This document shows, piece by piece, positions 1 to 8,355 of a stretch of DNA of 34,540 bases; position 1 is the first letter of the stretch; each line of letters opens with the position of its first letter. The position numbers and the translations under genes are program-made. The notes below the pieces were generated by a model. It was not told the DNA's origin, did no database searches, and worked only from the letters and a program-made list of their open reading frames with translations. Origin of the DNA: Candidatus Aminicenantota bacterium (GTDB lineage: Bacteria; Acidobacteriota; Aminicenantia; UBA2199); the NCBI GenBank assembly GCA_030610885.1, contig JAUWQW010000015.1, positions 1 through 34,540 on the forward strand, in the 5' to 3' direction.

Positions 1-1
1 A

Positions 2-103
2 GCTGTAAAAAGAAGAAGAAATAGTTATCAATTATTAACTAAACCAAGAAACATATTTATGGAGATACCTCATAGAGAAAAATATAAAAAATCCTTAACT
101 TAG
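2..103 (+). CDS. Possible 3' end of an upstream gene (uncertain)
   Basis: A reading frame is open from the window edge to a TAG at 101-103, giving about 33 residues rich in Lys and Arg and ending EKYKKSLT. It could be the tail of a gene that starts before the window. A second frame from base 1 closes at 22-24. Neither is long enough to recognise. Beyond it, up to the promoter at 174, I see only AT-rich sequence and the phrase GTGTCTGTCCC near 111-121. Confidence 0.2.
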   Translation, partial: AVKRRRNSYQLLTKPRNIFMEIPHREKYKKSLT

Positions 104-173
104 TGACATTCGTGTCTGTCCCTGTTTATCTATAAGATAACTATAAAAATTTAGCTTATATCTTTATTTTCTC

Positions 174-202
174 TTGATATTTTGAACTTATGCTAATATA
201 TT
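174..202 (+). promoter_or_regulatory. Sigma70-like promoter for the AOR operon
   Basis: TTGATA (174-179) and TATATT (197-202) are separated by exactly 17 bases. The expected transcription start is near 209-210, about 36 bases before the AOR start codon. This is a consensus match only. Confidence 0.5.
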
Positions 203-210
203 GTATATGT

Positions 211-246
211 ATGAAAACAGAAGTTAAAAATTTTAAGGTGAAATAA
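211..246 (+). CDS. Possible 11-codon leader ORF overlapping the AOR start
   Basis: ATG at 211 opens a short frame (MKTEVKNFKVK, then TAA at 244-246). Its stop overlaps the AOR ATG by one base (TAATG), and the AOR Shine-Dalgarno AAGGTG lies inside it. If transcription starts at 209-210 as the promoter predicts, the mini-ORF would be essentially leaderless and could couple translation into the oxidoreductase gene. It is too short for sequence-based support and may be chance. Confidence 0.22.
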   Translation: MKTEVKNFKVK

Positions 247-1997
247 TGTTTGGGTGGTGTGGGAAGATTTTAAAAATAGACTTAAACTCTAAAAAATATG
301 ACATATTAAATCCAGACATCAATATATTAAAAAAATATATTGGAGGTAAGGGACTTGCAGGTTATTATCTCAAAGATCATATTACTTTGAACTGGCATGA
401 TCCTGATATGCCTCTAATTTTCTTTACTGGTCCATTGGTTAACACTATCTCTCCCACATCCGGACGTATGACTATTATGTCTAAATCACCCTTAACAGGA
501 ACAATAGGTGACTCTTCAGTAGGAGGAAGCTTTGGTTTTTCCTTAAAAAAAGCTGGATTTGACGGAATTATTATTACTGGAAAAAGCTTTGATCCATGTG
601 GAATTGAAATAAATAATAAGAACATTACATTTACAAATGCATCTTCATTATCTGACCTAACAGTAAACGAAATAAATAATTTAATTAGAGATAAAGGTTC
701 TACTGCTGCTGTGGGACCTGCTGCTGAAAATGGCGTGCTTTTTTCAAACATAGTTATAGATAACCATTATTTTGCAGGACGAAATGGTTTAGGTCTTTTA
801 TTTTCCTCAAAAGGGTTGAAATATATTACAGTAAAAGGAACAGAAAAAACCAAGATATACAACAAAGAATCTTTAAAAAAGGCAAGGCAGGATATTTTTC
901 GATTAACTTTTGCTTCTCCTGTTCTCATGGGAGAACTTGGCATATCAAATTTCGGAACTGCTGCATTATATGACCTTATAGATAACAGAAGAATGATGCC
1001 AACTGATAATTTCAGAAAAACACATTTTAATAATGCTTGTTTAATGAATGCACATATTTATAAAAAGAAATTTAACCCAAAAAAACAAGGTTGCCTGGGT
1101 TGTCACATATTATGCAAATATATAACAGAAGATGGGTCAAGCATACCGGAATTTGAAACAATGTCCCATTTCAGTGCTTTAATTAATAACAACAATATTT
1201 CAGTTGTAATGGAGGCAAACAAAATTTGCAATGAAATGGGCATGGATACTATCTCTGCTGGCGCAACTATTGCATGTTATATAGAAATCTTAAATAAAAA
1301 ACTTTCAGGCTCAGATATCATCTCTATTTTAAAAAAAATCGGATATGCAAAAGGAATAGGAAATGAGCTTAGAAAAGGAGCTTTTAGATTTGCTGAGTCA
1401 AAGGGAAAATCCGAATCAGCAATTACAGTAAAAAAATTGGAGCTTCCAGCTTATGATCCGCGTGGAGCTTTAGGAATGGCACTTGCATATGCAACTTCAA
1501 CAAGGGGTGGCTGCCACCTTCGTTCATATCCTATTTCACATGAAATATTGAGAAAACCAGTTTCAACAGATAGATTTGCATTCAGCGGAAAAGCAAGAAT
1601 AATTAAAATTCAGGAAGATTTGAATGCAATAATCGACTCTTTAACTGCATGCAAATTTATTTTCTTTGCAGCCACTTTAGAAGAATTTTCAAAGGTTTAT
1701 ACATCAATTACTGGAATTGAAACATCAGCTCAGGATTTGCTTAAAATAGGTGAAAGAATATATTACAACGAAAGAATAATGAATTCTTTGAACGGGTTTA
1801 CAAAAAAAGATGATGATCTTCCATCTCGATTTTTCAAATATCCCGGAACCAGTGGCAATAATATAGATATTCCCCCTATTAATAGAACTGAATTCATTAA
1901 AACACTTGAAAATTATTACAAAATCAGAGGGCTTGATATAAATGGTATTCCTACAAAAGAAAAATCAAAAGAATTGGAGCTTGAATGGAAAAATTAA
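246..1997 (+). CDS. aor: Tungsten-containing aldehyde:ferredoxin oxidoreductase
   Basis: This 583-residue protein has the full length of the AOR family, cytoplasmic tungstopterin enzymes that oxidise aldehydes to carboxylic acids and pass electrons to ferredoxin. The N-terminus (GKILKIDLNS, then YIGGKGLAGY at 31-40) is the AOR N-domain. The [4Fe-4S] ligands are visible as C283-x2-C286-x3-C290 (GCLGCHILC), with the distant fourth ligand at C469 (SLTACKF). The segment TSTRGGCHLR (417-426) matches the pterin-binding region. The start has AAGGTG five bases upstream. The stop overlaps the next gene, a class II aldolase, by 13 bases, suggesting that the aldolase supplies or consumes the aldehyde. 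The exact substrate cannot be told from the sequence. No moaD-like gene is adjacent. Confidence 0.93.
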   Translation: MFGWCGKILKIDLNSKKYDILNPDINILKKYIGGKGLAGYYLKDHITLNWHDPDMPLIFFTGPLVNTISPTSGRMTIMSKSPLTGTIGDSSVGGSFGFSLKKAGFDGIIITGKSFDPCGIEINNKNITFTNASSLSDLTVNEINNLIRDKGSTAAVGPAAENGVLFSNIVIDNHYFAGRNGLGLLFSSKGLKYITVKGTEKTKIYNKESLKKARQDIFRLTFASPVLMGELGISNFGTAALYDLIDNRRMMPTDNFRKTHFNNACLMNAHIYKKKFNPKKQGCLGCHILCKYITEDGSSIPEFETMSHFSALINNNNISVVMEANKICNEMGMDTISAGATIACYIEILNKKLSGSDIISILKKIGYAKGIGNELRKGAFRFAESKGKSESAITVKKLELPAYDPRGALGMALAYATSTRGGCHLRSYPISHEILRKPVSTDRFAFSGKARIIKIQEDLNAIIDSLTACKFIFFAATLEEFSKVYTSITGIETSAQDLLKIGERIYYNERIMNSLNGFTKKDDDLPSRFFKYPGTSGNNIDIPPINRTEFIKTLENYYKIRGLDINGIPTKEKSKELELEWKN

Positions 1998-3142
1998 TAC
2001 AAAAATATAATGACAAACTTTTTAAGCACGGGTTAACAGAAAGAGATGAACCTTTAATTGGAACATTAGATGCTGAAATAATCTGGAATAAAACTAATAA
2101 AACAACTAATATATTAGAAAAACTATTTAAAACTTTAAACATTAATTCTATCATATTTTCAGAACCTGCTGAACCATATAAAACAATCATTGAATATCTT
2201 ACAAAAACATCAAGCGGTATTATATATCCTGAAGATTGTGAAACAAGAACATTTCTTCATGAGCTTCCATATACAAAAAATTTTGATGTTCAAACCATAA
2301 CTAACATACTAAAAGAGAGGAAGAGCCTGATCATTCCAGGTCATGGAATCATTACATTCGGTACAGTGAGCCCAGAACAAGCTTTTGTAACATTCAGCTC
2401 AGTATGTTTTGCAGTATATATTAAATTTTTTTCAGATTATTTAGAACATAAAAAACATAGAACAATTACAAATGAAGAAGAGAAAACATTCAATAAAATT
2501 GCTTTAATGATAAATCCATATCCTGAGTTTTCTTTTTCTTTAATGAAAGGCCCTTTTAGTAAAGAAAAAGTATACAAAGCTCTGAATGAAGCAGGAAAAA
2601 TAACCGTAAAATCTAAACTGGTAGATTCTTACTTTGGAAATATATCATACCTTATTGATAATATTATATATATAAGTCAAACAGGTAGTTCTCTTGATGA
2701 ATTAGATGGCTATATTGACACATGCCCGATTGATAATTCTTCATGTGCAGGGATAACAGCATCCAGTGAGCTCTCCGCACATAAACAAATTTATTTAGAT
2801 ACAGACAACACAGCTATTCTTCATGGACACCCAAAATTTTCAGTTATACTATCAATGGATTGTAATCAACAAAATATGTGTAAATATAAAAACCAATGTC
2901 ACACAAAATGTCCATATAAACGATTTGTAAATGATATTCCAATAGTTCCAGGAGAGGTTGGTACAGGGCCTTATGGATTATACAAAACTATACCTTCTGC
3001 AATAAAGGGGAAAAGAGGTGTTATTGTTTATGGTCATGGTGCTTTCACTGCTTGTAAAAAAGATTTCAATGAAGCATTTAATAATTTACTCTCTATTGAA
3101 AAGATGTGTAAGCAAGAGTATTTTAAAAGGGCTAATATATGA
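1985..3142 (+). CDS. Class II aldolase/adducin-family protein
   Basis: 385 residues. The C-terminal half is a clear class II (zinc) aldolase domain. FGNISY (217-222) and TGSSLDEL (233-240) form the phosphate-site region. SSELSAH carries the candidate catalytic Glu262. HGHP (280-283) and GHG (350-352) supply the three zinc His. Between HGHP and GHG sits a Cys-rich stretch with C293, C299, C305 and C309 that ordinary fuculose- or ribulose-phosphate aldolases lack. The N-terminal half (about 1-160) has its own PGHGIITFG segment and resembles a second, degenerate copy of the fold. The family cleaves or epimerises sugar phosphates, often releasing lactaldehyde or glycolaldehyde, which would suit the overlapping AOR gene; that link is inference. 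It overlaps the next gene by 4 bases (ATGA). Confidence 0.82.
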   Translation: MEKLIQKYNDKLFKHGLTERDEPLIGTLDAEIIWNKTNKTTNILEKLFKTLNINSIIFSEPAEPYKTIIEYLTKTSSGIIYPEDCETRTFLHELPYTKNFDVQTITNILKERKSLIIPGHGIITFGTVSPEQAFVTFSSVCFAVYIKFFSDYLEHKKHRTITNEEEKTFNKIALMINPYPEFSFSLMKGPFSKEKVYKALNEAGKITVKSKLVDSYFGNISYLIDNIIYISQTGSSLDELDGYIDTCPIDNSSCAGITASSELSAHKQIYLDTDNTAILHGHPKFSVILSMDCNQQNMCKYKNQCHTKCPYKRFVNDIPIVPGEVGTGPYGLYKTIPSAIKGKRGVIVYGHGAFTACKKDFNEAFNNLLSIEKMCKQEYFKRANI

Positions 3143-4209
3143 GCAATTATTATAAAAAAATACCCTCAATAAAAGTGATTAACAGAAGAAAATTCATAAA
3201 ATCAAGCGCTACAATAGCAATATCTGGATTGACTTCTTCCTTTCTGTTTCTGCATTGTAGAAACAAAGAAACTCCTCCAGATTTTGAACCTAAATATCTA
3301 AAACTGCACAAAAATGGAGAATTGAAAAAAAGAGGCAAGGAATTATGGAAAATTATGAACATATGTAAACTTTGCCCCAGAGAATGTAAAGCTAAAAGAC
3401 TTAAAGGGAATGAAGGATTCTGCAATGCTTCTTCTCAGCTTGAGGTTTCTGCATTTAACCCTCATTTTGGAGAAGAAAGATCACTCGTGGGAAGTGGTGG
3501 TTCAGGTACCATATTCTTTACCAACTGCGGACTTAGATGCGTATTTTGCATAAACTGGCAGACTAGCCAGGAGGGAATTGGGGAATCCCAGAGCATTGAA
3601 AAACTTGCAAACATGATGCTCAAACTTCAAAAAATTGGCTGCCACAATATTAATTTCGTTACACCCACTCACTACTCTCCTCACATTATTCTGGCATTAG
3701 ATATAGCAGCTGCTAATGGTTTAAGGCTTCCTCTGGTTTACAACACATGCGGGTGGGAGCGCCTTGAGATTTTGAAAAAGCTTGATGGTATCGTTGATAT
3801 TTACCTACCAGACTTCAAATATTCGGATAAAAAAATGGCTGCTAAATACTCATCTGAAGCAGCCTCTTACCCTGAAATTTCAAAAGCAGCTCTGCTTGAA
3901 ATGCACCGTCAGGTTGGGGTTGCAAAGCCTGCAACTAATGGACTAATGTATTCAGGGTTGATGATACGCCACCTGGTTATGCCAAACAATGTTAGTGGAA
4001 CCAGAGAAGTAGTAGAATGGATTGCTCAAAACCTTCCCAAAGATACATACCTTAACCTGATGTCCCAGTACAGACCCGTATATAAAGCACATAAATATCC
4101 CAAAATCTCCAGGAGAATAACGCGAAAAGAATATAAAGATGCAGTAAACAGAGCAAAAGAGGTGGGCCTTACCAACCTGAATATCCAGGGATATCACTGG
4201 TTAATCTGA
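3139..4209 (+). CDS. PflX-like radical SAM protein with twin-arginine leader
   Basis: 356 residues. The core matches the PflX/COG1313 group of radical SAM proteins. An N-terminal Cys set (C76, C79, C83, C95; CKLCPREC...GFC) is followed by GSGTIFF and the SAM-cluster motif C130-x3-C134-x2-C137. HNINFVTPTHY (169-179) and DIYLPDFKY (220-228) come after it. The reaction is not known for this group; relatives resemble pyruvate formate-lyase activases. Unusually, residues 15-40 read as a Tat signal: NRRKFIKSS, a hydrophobic stretch, then a Cys at 40. Export of a radical SAM enzyme would be surprising, so the leader may be for cofactor quality control or membrane attachment. Four-base overlap with the aldolase places it in the same transcript. 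Confidence 0.85.
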   Translation: MSNYYKKIPSIKVINRRKFIKSSATIAISGLTSSFLFLHCRNKETPPDFEPKYLKLHKNGELKKRGKELWKIMNICKLCPRECKAKRLKGNEGFCNASSQLEVSAFNPHFGEERSLVGSGGSGTIFFTNCGLRCVFCINWQTSQEGIGESQSIEKLANMMLKLQKIGCHNINFVTPTHYSPHIILALDIAAANGLRLPLVYNTCGWERLEILKKLDGIVDIYLPDFKYSDKKMAAKYSSEAASYPEISKAALLEMHRQVGVAKPATNGLMYSGLMIRHLVMPNNVSGTREVVEWIAQNLPKDTYLNLMSQYRPVYKAHKYPKISRRITRKEYKDAVNRAKEVGLTNLNIQGYHWLI

Positions 4210-4346
4210 TGCTGACAATAATATTAATAGTTTTAACAATCATTTTAACTACATATAATCTTACTTGCTATTGGAGATATTTATCCCTATTTTCTGATAG
4301 AATTTTTATTTTAAAGGCAATTCTATTTTGTATTTGGTTATACTGA
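4209..4346 (+). CDS. Possible 45-residue membrane peptide
   Basis: An ATG overlaps the radical SAM stop by one base (TGATG). It opens a 45-residue frame beginning MLTIILIVLTIILTTYN, a strongly hydrophobic N-terminal helix followed by a basic, aromatic segment. No Shine-Dalgarno is visible; expression would rely on translational coupling. The last 41 bases run antisense into the 3' end of the convergent propeller gene. AT-rich sequence often yields hydrophobic frames by chance, so this is a candidate only. Confidence 0.25.
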   Translation: MLTIILIVLTIILTTYNLTCYWRYLSLFSDRIFILKAILFCIWLY

Positions 4347-5415
4347 CTTCACCATCTTCGTCCTCCAGAACCAGGTAGAGATGACCATCTTTTATAAAAG
4401 GGTTAGCATCTATAGTTAACCCTTTATCAACTTTGATAAAAGCACGGTATAAGTAGCCCCCTTTCAAAGAAAATATATCTATCTGCTGCTGGTTTTTTCT
4501 TTTAAGATATGACCTGAACACATAAATTAGGTTGCTATGAACCTCAATTCTACTAAAGTATGTTAACTTTCTTGGCATGCTTTTTACTATCATATCCAGC
4601 ATATCATCAGGTATTCGAGTGCTTTTAAATTTGTTTCTAATATCAGCATCAGTAATTGCCTGTGTTTTTCTGTCTAAGGAGAAGGTATAGATCTTTTTTC
4701 CTTCCATGTTTGATATATGAATAGTATAGGAATTATTCATTCCATAATAAAGCATGCTATTGTGATATCCGATCATCATCATTGGAGTTAATCCTCCAAT
4801 AGCCAATGCTATAACATTTCCTCCCTTTCTTGCAACTCCCCCTTTGAATACTGGAAATTCAGTGATCTCTCTTATCTTTTTAGTTTTTAAATTATATTTA
4901 ATAATTTTAGAGCCATTCTTTCCAATATCAAGTTGAAGTAGAGGAGCTGAAATAAAAGTATTTTCATCAAGAAACAGTACCGGCCGCTTTTGCATATGAT
5001 TGTTTTTAATTGATTTTATAAAATTTCCATGTTTTGAAAAGTAACTGATCTTATCCATATCTGCAATTAAAATTTTATTATTTTTTAAAAAGAATGGAGC
5101 TTGTTGAATCCATTTTATCTCCCCCGGGCCCTCCCCTTTTTTTCCAAAACCCTTAATGAACTTTCCATTACTGTCATAGATATAGTATCTCTTGTTTTTT
5201 CTATCATGAACATACATATAGTTGTCATCAGATACCTTAATCATATTGATTTCAGCAAATACATCTTTTCCTGCAGAATCTATGCTCCACACTTTCTGGA
5301 GTTTAAAATTAAATGTCCCTTTTGTGGGGTTATCGGAGTTTTTAACCTCTTTTCCCATAGAATTGACAAAAAAGATCCCTGTTATTAGTGCAGTTATTAA
5401 CACTATTTTTTTCAT
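4306..5415 (-). CDS. Secreted 6-bladed beta-propeller protein
   Basis: 369 residues from the ATG at 5415, chosen because AGGAGGAGCA sits directly upstream; an in-frame codon at 5478 has no such support. The N-terminus (MKKIVLITALITGIFFVNS) is a signal peptide. The rest is beta-rich with the diagnostic GFGKKGEGPGE segment (about residues 91-101) of the 6-bladed propeller family common in Bacteroidota and Acidobacteriota-like genomes. Such proteins lie in the periplasm or on the surface, and their ligands are mostly unknown. Three relatives with the same signature lie at 20132-23686. It is convergent with the radical SAM gene and downstream of the GT-C-like gene on the same strand, but has its own likely promoter. 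Confidence 0.8.
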   Translation of the reverse strand: MKKIVLITALITGIFFVNSMGKEVKNSDNPTKGTFNFKLQKVWSIDSAGKDVFAEINMIKVSDDNYMYVHDRKNKRYYIYDSNGKFIKGFGKKGEGPGEIKWIQQAPFFLKNNKILIADMDKISYFSKHGNFIKSIKNNHMQKRPVLFLDENTFISAPLLQLDIGKNGSKIIKYNLKTKKIREITEFPVFKGGVARKGGNVIALAIGGLTPMMMIGYHNSMLYYGMNNSYTIHISNMEGKKIYTFSLDRKTQAITDADIRNKFKSTRIPDDMLDMIVKSMPRKLTYFSRIEVHSNLIYVFRSYLKRKNQQQIDIFSLKGGYLYRAFIKVDKGLTIDANPFIKDGHLYLVLEDEDGEVSITKYKIELPLK

Positions 5416-5434
5416 TGCTCCTCCTGTTGTTTTA

Positions 5435-5462
5435 ATTATAATATATTTTTGATGTATTTTAA
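5435..5462 (-). promoter_or_regulatory. Possible promoter of the propeller gene
   Basis: On the minus strand, TTAAAA (5457-5462) and TATAAT (5435-5440) are 16 bases apart, and TATAAT ends 19 bases before the ATG at 5415. The -10 is perfect and the -35 is weak. The remainder of the gap to 5651 holds a small CCTCTT/AAGAGG hairpin (5504-5526) and nothing gene-like. Confidence 0.4.
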
Positions 5463-5651
5463 CATAAGAAAGTTTCATTTTGTTTTAGAAAAACAATTAC
5501 CTGCCTCTTTTATTTCGATTAAGAGGTATGAGAAAAAATGAAGACGCGGCCCTTTGATTTTATTTTAACCTTAAAGAATAAGGATTGCTTTTATTGTTAT
5601 CATACTCATAAATAAAGAATAAATATACTAATATTTTTTTTATGCTATTAG

Positions 5652-7997
5652 CTATTTCTTGAATCGTTTTTTCACATTCCTTTTTCTTTTTTCTAAAAAA
5701 TCATTTCTAAGCAAAGGAGTAACATCCCTCTTTTCCCCATAATTATTAGTAATCAAAACTTTCGTAATAAGAACTCCAACAGGCTTAAAATATGTAGCAA
5801 AAGATAAATCAGTAAGTTTAAAAAAAGTTTTATATTTGGGTTCGAGTTTCAAACTCTCTCCTTTTTTAACATTAAAATGAATAAGATTTTTCCCATTTTT
5901 AAGAAAAATCTTTTTATTATTTGTACCATTAAGTAAAATTTCCTGTTTAAACTTTTTCTGCCAAAGATCTGATTCAAAATTGAAAGGGTTGTACATTTCA
6001 ACCTCAATTGCCTTTATTTTTTCAGAATTCACTTTTATAGAAAAATCAGAAGAAATTGGAATACCATCAATATTAAAAACCTTCCTCTTATTAAAATCAA
6101 AATAAACCATATTAAATGCATCTGAATAACGATTAAATTCAACTCCGGGGAGAGTTTCACTCCCCAAATCAATAAATCCATCCTTCTTTATAAGAAGAGA
6201 AGCATTATTATAAATAATTTCATAACTGCCTTTTTTAACCCCAGCATTAACTCTGAAATTAACAGCCAATTTATGTAATGGAAATTCAATGATTTTATTC
6301 CCATTCTTCAATTCTAATCGTCTATTTCCTCCCCATTTGCTATCTTTTTTAAAAAAAACTTTGATTATATTATTATCACTAACTATTTTTTTCACTGAAG
6401 CTTCTGTTAGCCTTTTTACATATTTGTAAAGATATGGATATTTATTTATAAGTAAAATTTCTATGGGTGTTTTTGGCGGAAAAACAAATATACTATGATC
6501 TTTAATCTTTAAATATTCAAAATTTAGAGTAGGAAATATTTCATAAATATTATTTTTGATTTTCTCACCTGAAGATAAATCTGTAATAAAGCCAAACTTT
6601 TCATTCTGCCATAAATTAAATGCTTTTAAAGTATATGGGTAGTACCTGACATTTGAAAAAAAAGAAATATCTGCAGGAGCAAAAGGAAGAGGAACAAAAA
6701 GTTTTTTCTCCTTAGTAATTGAATTATATTTAAAATATTTAGTGTAGTTTCCAAAATAGAGTGTTGGGTGTTCGGTTTTAATCAGCTCAGCACAAAGTTT
6801 ATTATTTTCTCTTCCCCCTTTAATAGAATATTTGTTGATGCTAATATTCGACTTAAAAAGTATAGCAATAAAGATGAAAAGAAAAATAGGGACTCTAATT
6901 TTATTTTTAAATATATCTCTACACAAAAACATATCTATTTTCTTTAAAATAAAAACAAAAAATAAAATACTAAAAGGCATCAAAATCATAGAGTGAACCT
7001 CATAACGAGCTCTTGAACCCATATTTTCAGCAATCAATCTTCCAAAACTTGAAAAGGAGATAAGTATTACAGATGATACAGAAAAAAAGATTAACCATAA
7101 TGATTTTTTTTTCTTTAATGCATAGATAATAAAAAATAAAACCCCCAAAAAAGTCAGCAAAGTAATTGTATAAAATATGTAATCATTTTGTTTTAAGTAA
7201 ATTGAGCTTTTGAAATAATGATTGTAAGCAGGAAGTTTGAAAAAATTATAAATCCAGTAAATAAAATGTTTTATCGAAGGAATAGAACCAGAATTCATAA
7301 ATGTAAACTTTGATGAAACAAAATTGTTCTTGAATTCAGAATAGATTAAAGGTGAAAGTCCAATTAAAAAACTTAAACCTATTAAAAACATAGATTTTAT
7401 TGTTTCAAAGGAAAAAGATTTAGAACTCTTTATTAGCTTCACAATAGAAAAAAGAAAAAAGGGAGCTAAAATAATTAATGAACCCTGATATATCCAAAAA
7501 AAGAGTCCTGCCAAAAAACTTGCAAAAATCAATCTTTTTAAAGAAAAATTATATTCTAACTTACTAAATGTCCATATAAAATAGGATGAAAAAAGAAATA
7601 CAAAAGGGAAATAAACAGAAGTATCAGTGGAGATAAATAGCAAAGCAGGAATAGGTATAATAAAATAGAAAAGAGAATTATACGAATCTTTGAAAATCTT
7701 ACTTAGAAAAACACATCCCAAAGAAAATAAAAGGATATTAATAATTACTAAATTTCTTACTGAAAAACCCACAATTGACATTAGAAAAGCATAAAAATAA
7801 GATGCAAATGCCCCATGATAAAACTGTCCATAGAAAAAAATCGGGAAATCCATTCCCTTTGATATGTGCAAACTCATTAAATATGGTATTGAATCGTCTG
7901 AACTGAAAAACGAAAAAACTTCACATCCCCAGAATCCCCACCTAAAAAAAAATTGCAGTAAAATAAAAGTAAGTAAAATAATCCCTTTTTTAAGCAT
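5652..7997 (-). CDS. Multi-pass membrane protein, GT-C glycosyltransferase-like
   Basis: 781 residues from ATG at 7997; a TTG five codons earlier (8012) is the alternative, and neither has a clear ribosome site. The first 400 or so residues contain about ten hydrophobic helices. An acidic pair (SSDDSIPYL) lies just after the first helix, as in the first external loop of GT-C/PMT-type sugar transferases, which take sugar from a polyprenyl-phosphate carrier. The last 370 residues are soluble, Lys/Asn/Phe-rich and beta-like (for example KNGKNLIHFNVKKGESLKLEP), probably an extracytoplasmic domain. I do not recognise a named family, so the transferase role is inference from topology and the acidic motif. 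It lies 114 bases behind the Fe-S scaffold gene on the same strand. Confidence 0.6.
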   Translation of the reverse strand: MLKKGIILLTFILLQFFFRWGFWGCEVFSFFSSDDSIPYLMSLHISKGMDFPIFFYGQFYHGAFASYFYAFLMSIVGFSVRNLVIINILLFSLGCVFLSKIFKDSYNSLFYFIIPIPALLFISTDTSVYFPFVFLFSSYFIWTFSKLEYNFSLKRLIFASFLAGLFFWIYQGSLIILAPFFLFSIVKLIKSSKSFSFETIKSMFLIGLSFLIGLSPLIYSEFKNNFVSSKFTFMNSGSIPSIKHFIYWIYNFFKLPAYNHYFKSSIYLKQNDYIFYTITLLTFLGVLFFIIYALKKKKSLWLIFFSVSSVILISFSSFGRLIAENMGSRARYEVHSMILMPFSILFFVFILKKIDMFLCRDIFKNKIRVPIFLFIFIAILFKSNISINKYSIKGGRENNKLCAELIKTEHPTLYFGNYTKYFKYNSITKEKKLFVPLPFAPADISFFSNVRYYPYTLKAFNLWQNEKFGFITDLSSGEKIKNNIYEIFPTLNFEYLKIKDHSIFVFPPKTPIEILLINKYPYLYKYVKRLTEASVKKIVSDNNIIKVFFKKDSKWGGNRRLELKNGNKIIEFPLHKLAVNFRVNAGVKKGSYEIIYNNASLLIKKDGFIDLGSETLPGVEFNRYSDAFNMVYFDFNKRKVFNIDGIPISSDFSIKVNSEKIKAIEVEMYNPFNFESDLWQKKFKQEILLNGTNNKKIFLKNGKNLIHFNVKKGESLKLEPKYKTFFKLTDLSFATYFKPVGVLITKVLITNNYGEKRDVTPLLRNDFLEKRKRNVKKRFKK

Positions 7998-8111
7998 AAC
8001 TAAAAATATCAAAAAGCTTTAAACTCTTTGAAGTTTTTTATTTCAACCTCATCCAGTTTTTTCTTAACTTAATATTTTCTTTCTTGTATATATTTTTTTC
8101 AATATTCATAT

Positions 8112-8345
8112 TTATTCAGCTAATCTTACTTCTTTTATTTCAGGAATCTGTTCCTTTACAACCTGTTCTACATACCCCTTTAGTGTCATCATACTCATAG
8201 GACAACCATGGCAGGCTCCTCTTAATCTTACAAGAACAACCTTTTCATCCTCTAAAACATCAACAAATTCTATATCACCGCCATCAGCCTGAAGTGCAGG
8301 TCTGACTGTTTCTATAACTGAACTCACTCTTTCCTTCAAATCCAT
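8112..8345 (-). CDS. Nfu/NifU C-terminal domain Fe-S scaffold protein
   Basis: 77 residues, essentially a single NifU C-terminal (Nfu) domain: VRPALQADGGDIEFVDV near the start and the cluster-binding CHGC (C45, C48) followed by PMSMMTLK. Nfu domains carry a [4Fe-4S] cluster between two monomers and deliver it to target enzymes. The gene starts ten bases after the nadA stop, and its AAGGAG ribosome site includes the nadA stop codon, so the two are co-translated. NadA is itself a [4Fe-4S] enzyme, making it a plausible client. Confidence 0.92.
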   Translation of the reverse strand: MDLKERVSSVIETVRPALQADGGDIEFVDVLEDEKVVLVRLRGACHGCPMSMMTLKGYVEQVVKEQIPEIKEVRLAE

Positions 8346-8355
8346 ATTTAACTCC

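Noticed and set aside
5504-5526. Rho-independent terminator (CCTCTT/AAGAGG hairpin)
   Set aside because: The stem is only six base pairs with an 11-base loop and no adjoining T run in the right direction.
5841-5856. tRNA-like GTTCGA arm with palindrome GAGTTTCAAACTC
   Set aside because: It lies inside the GT-C-like coding sequence and no acceptor or anticodon stems surround it.
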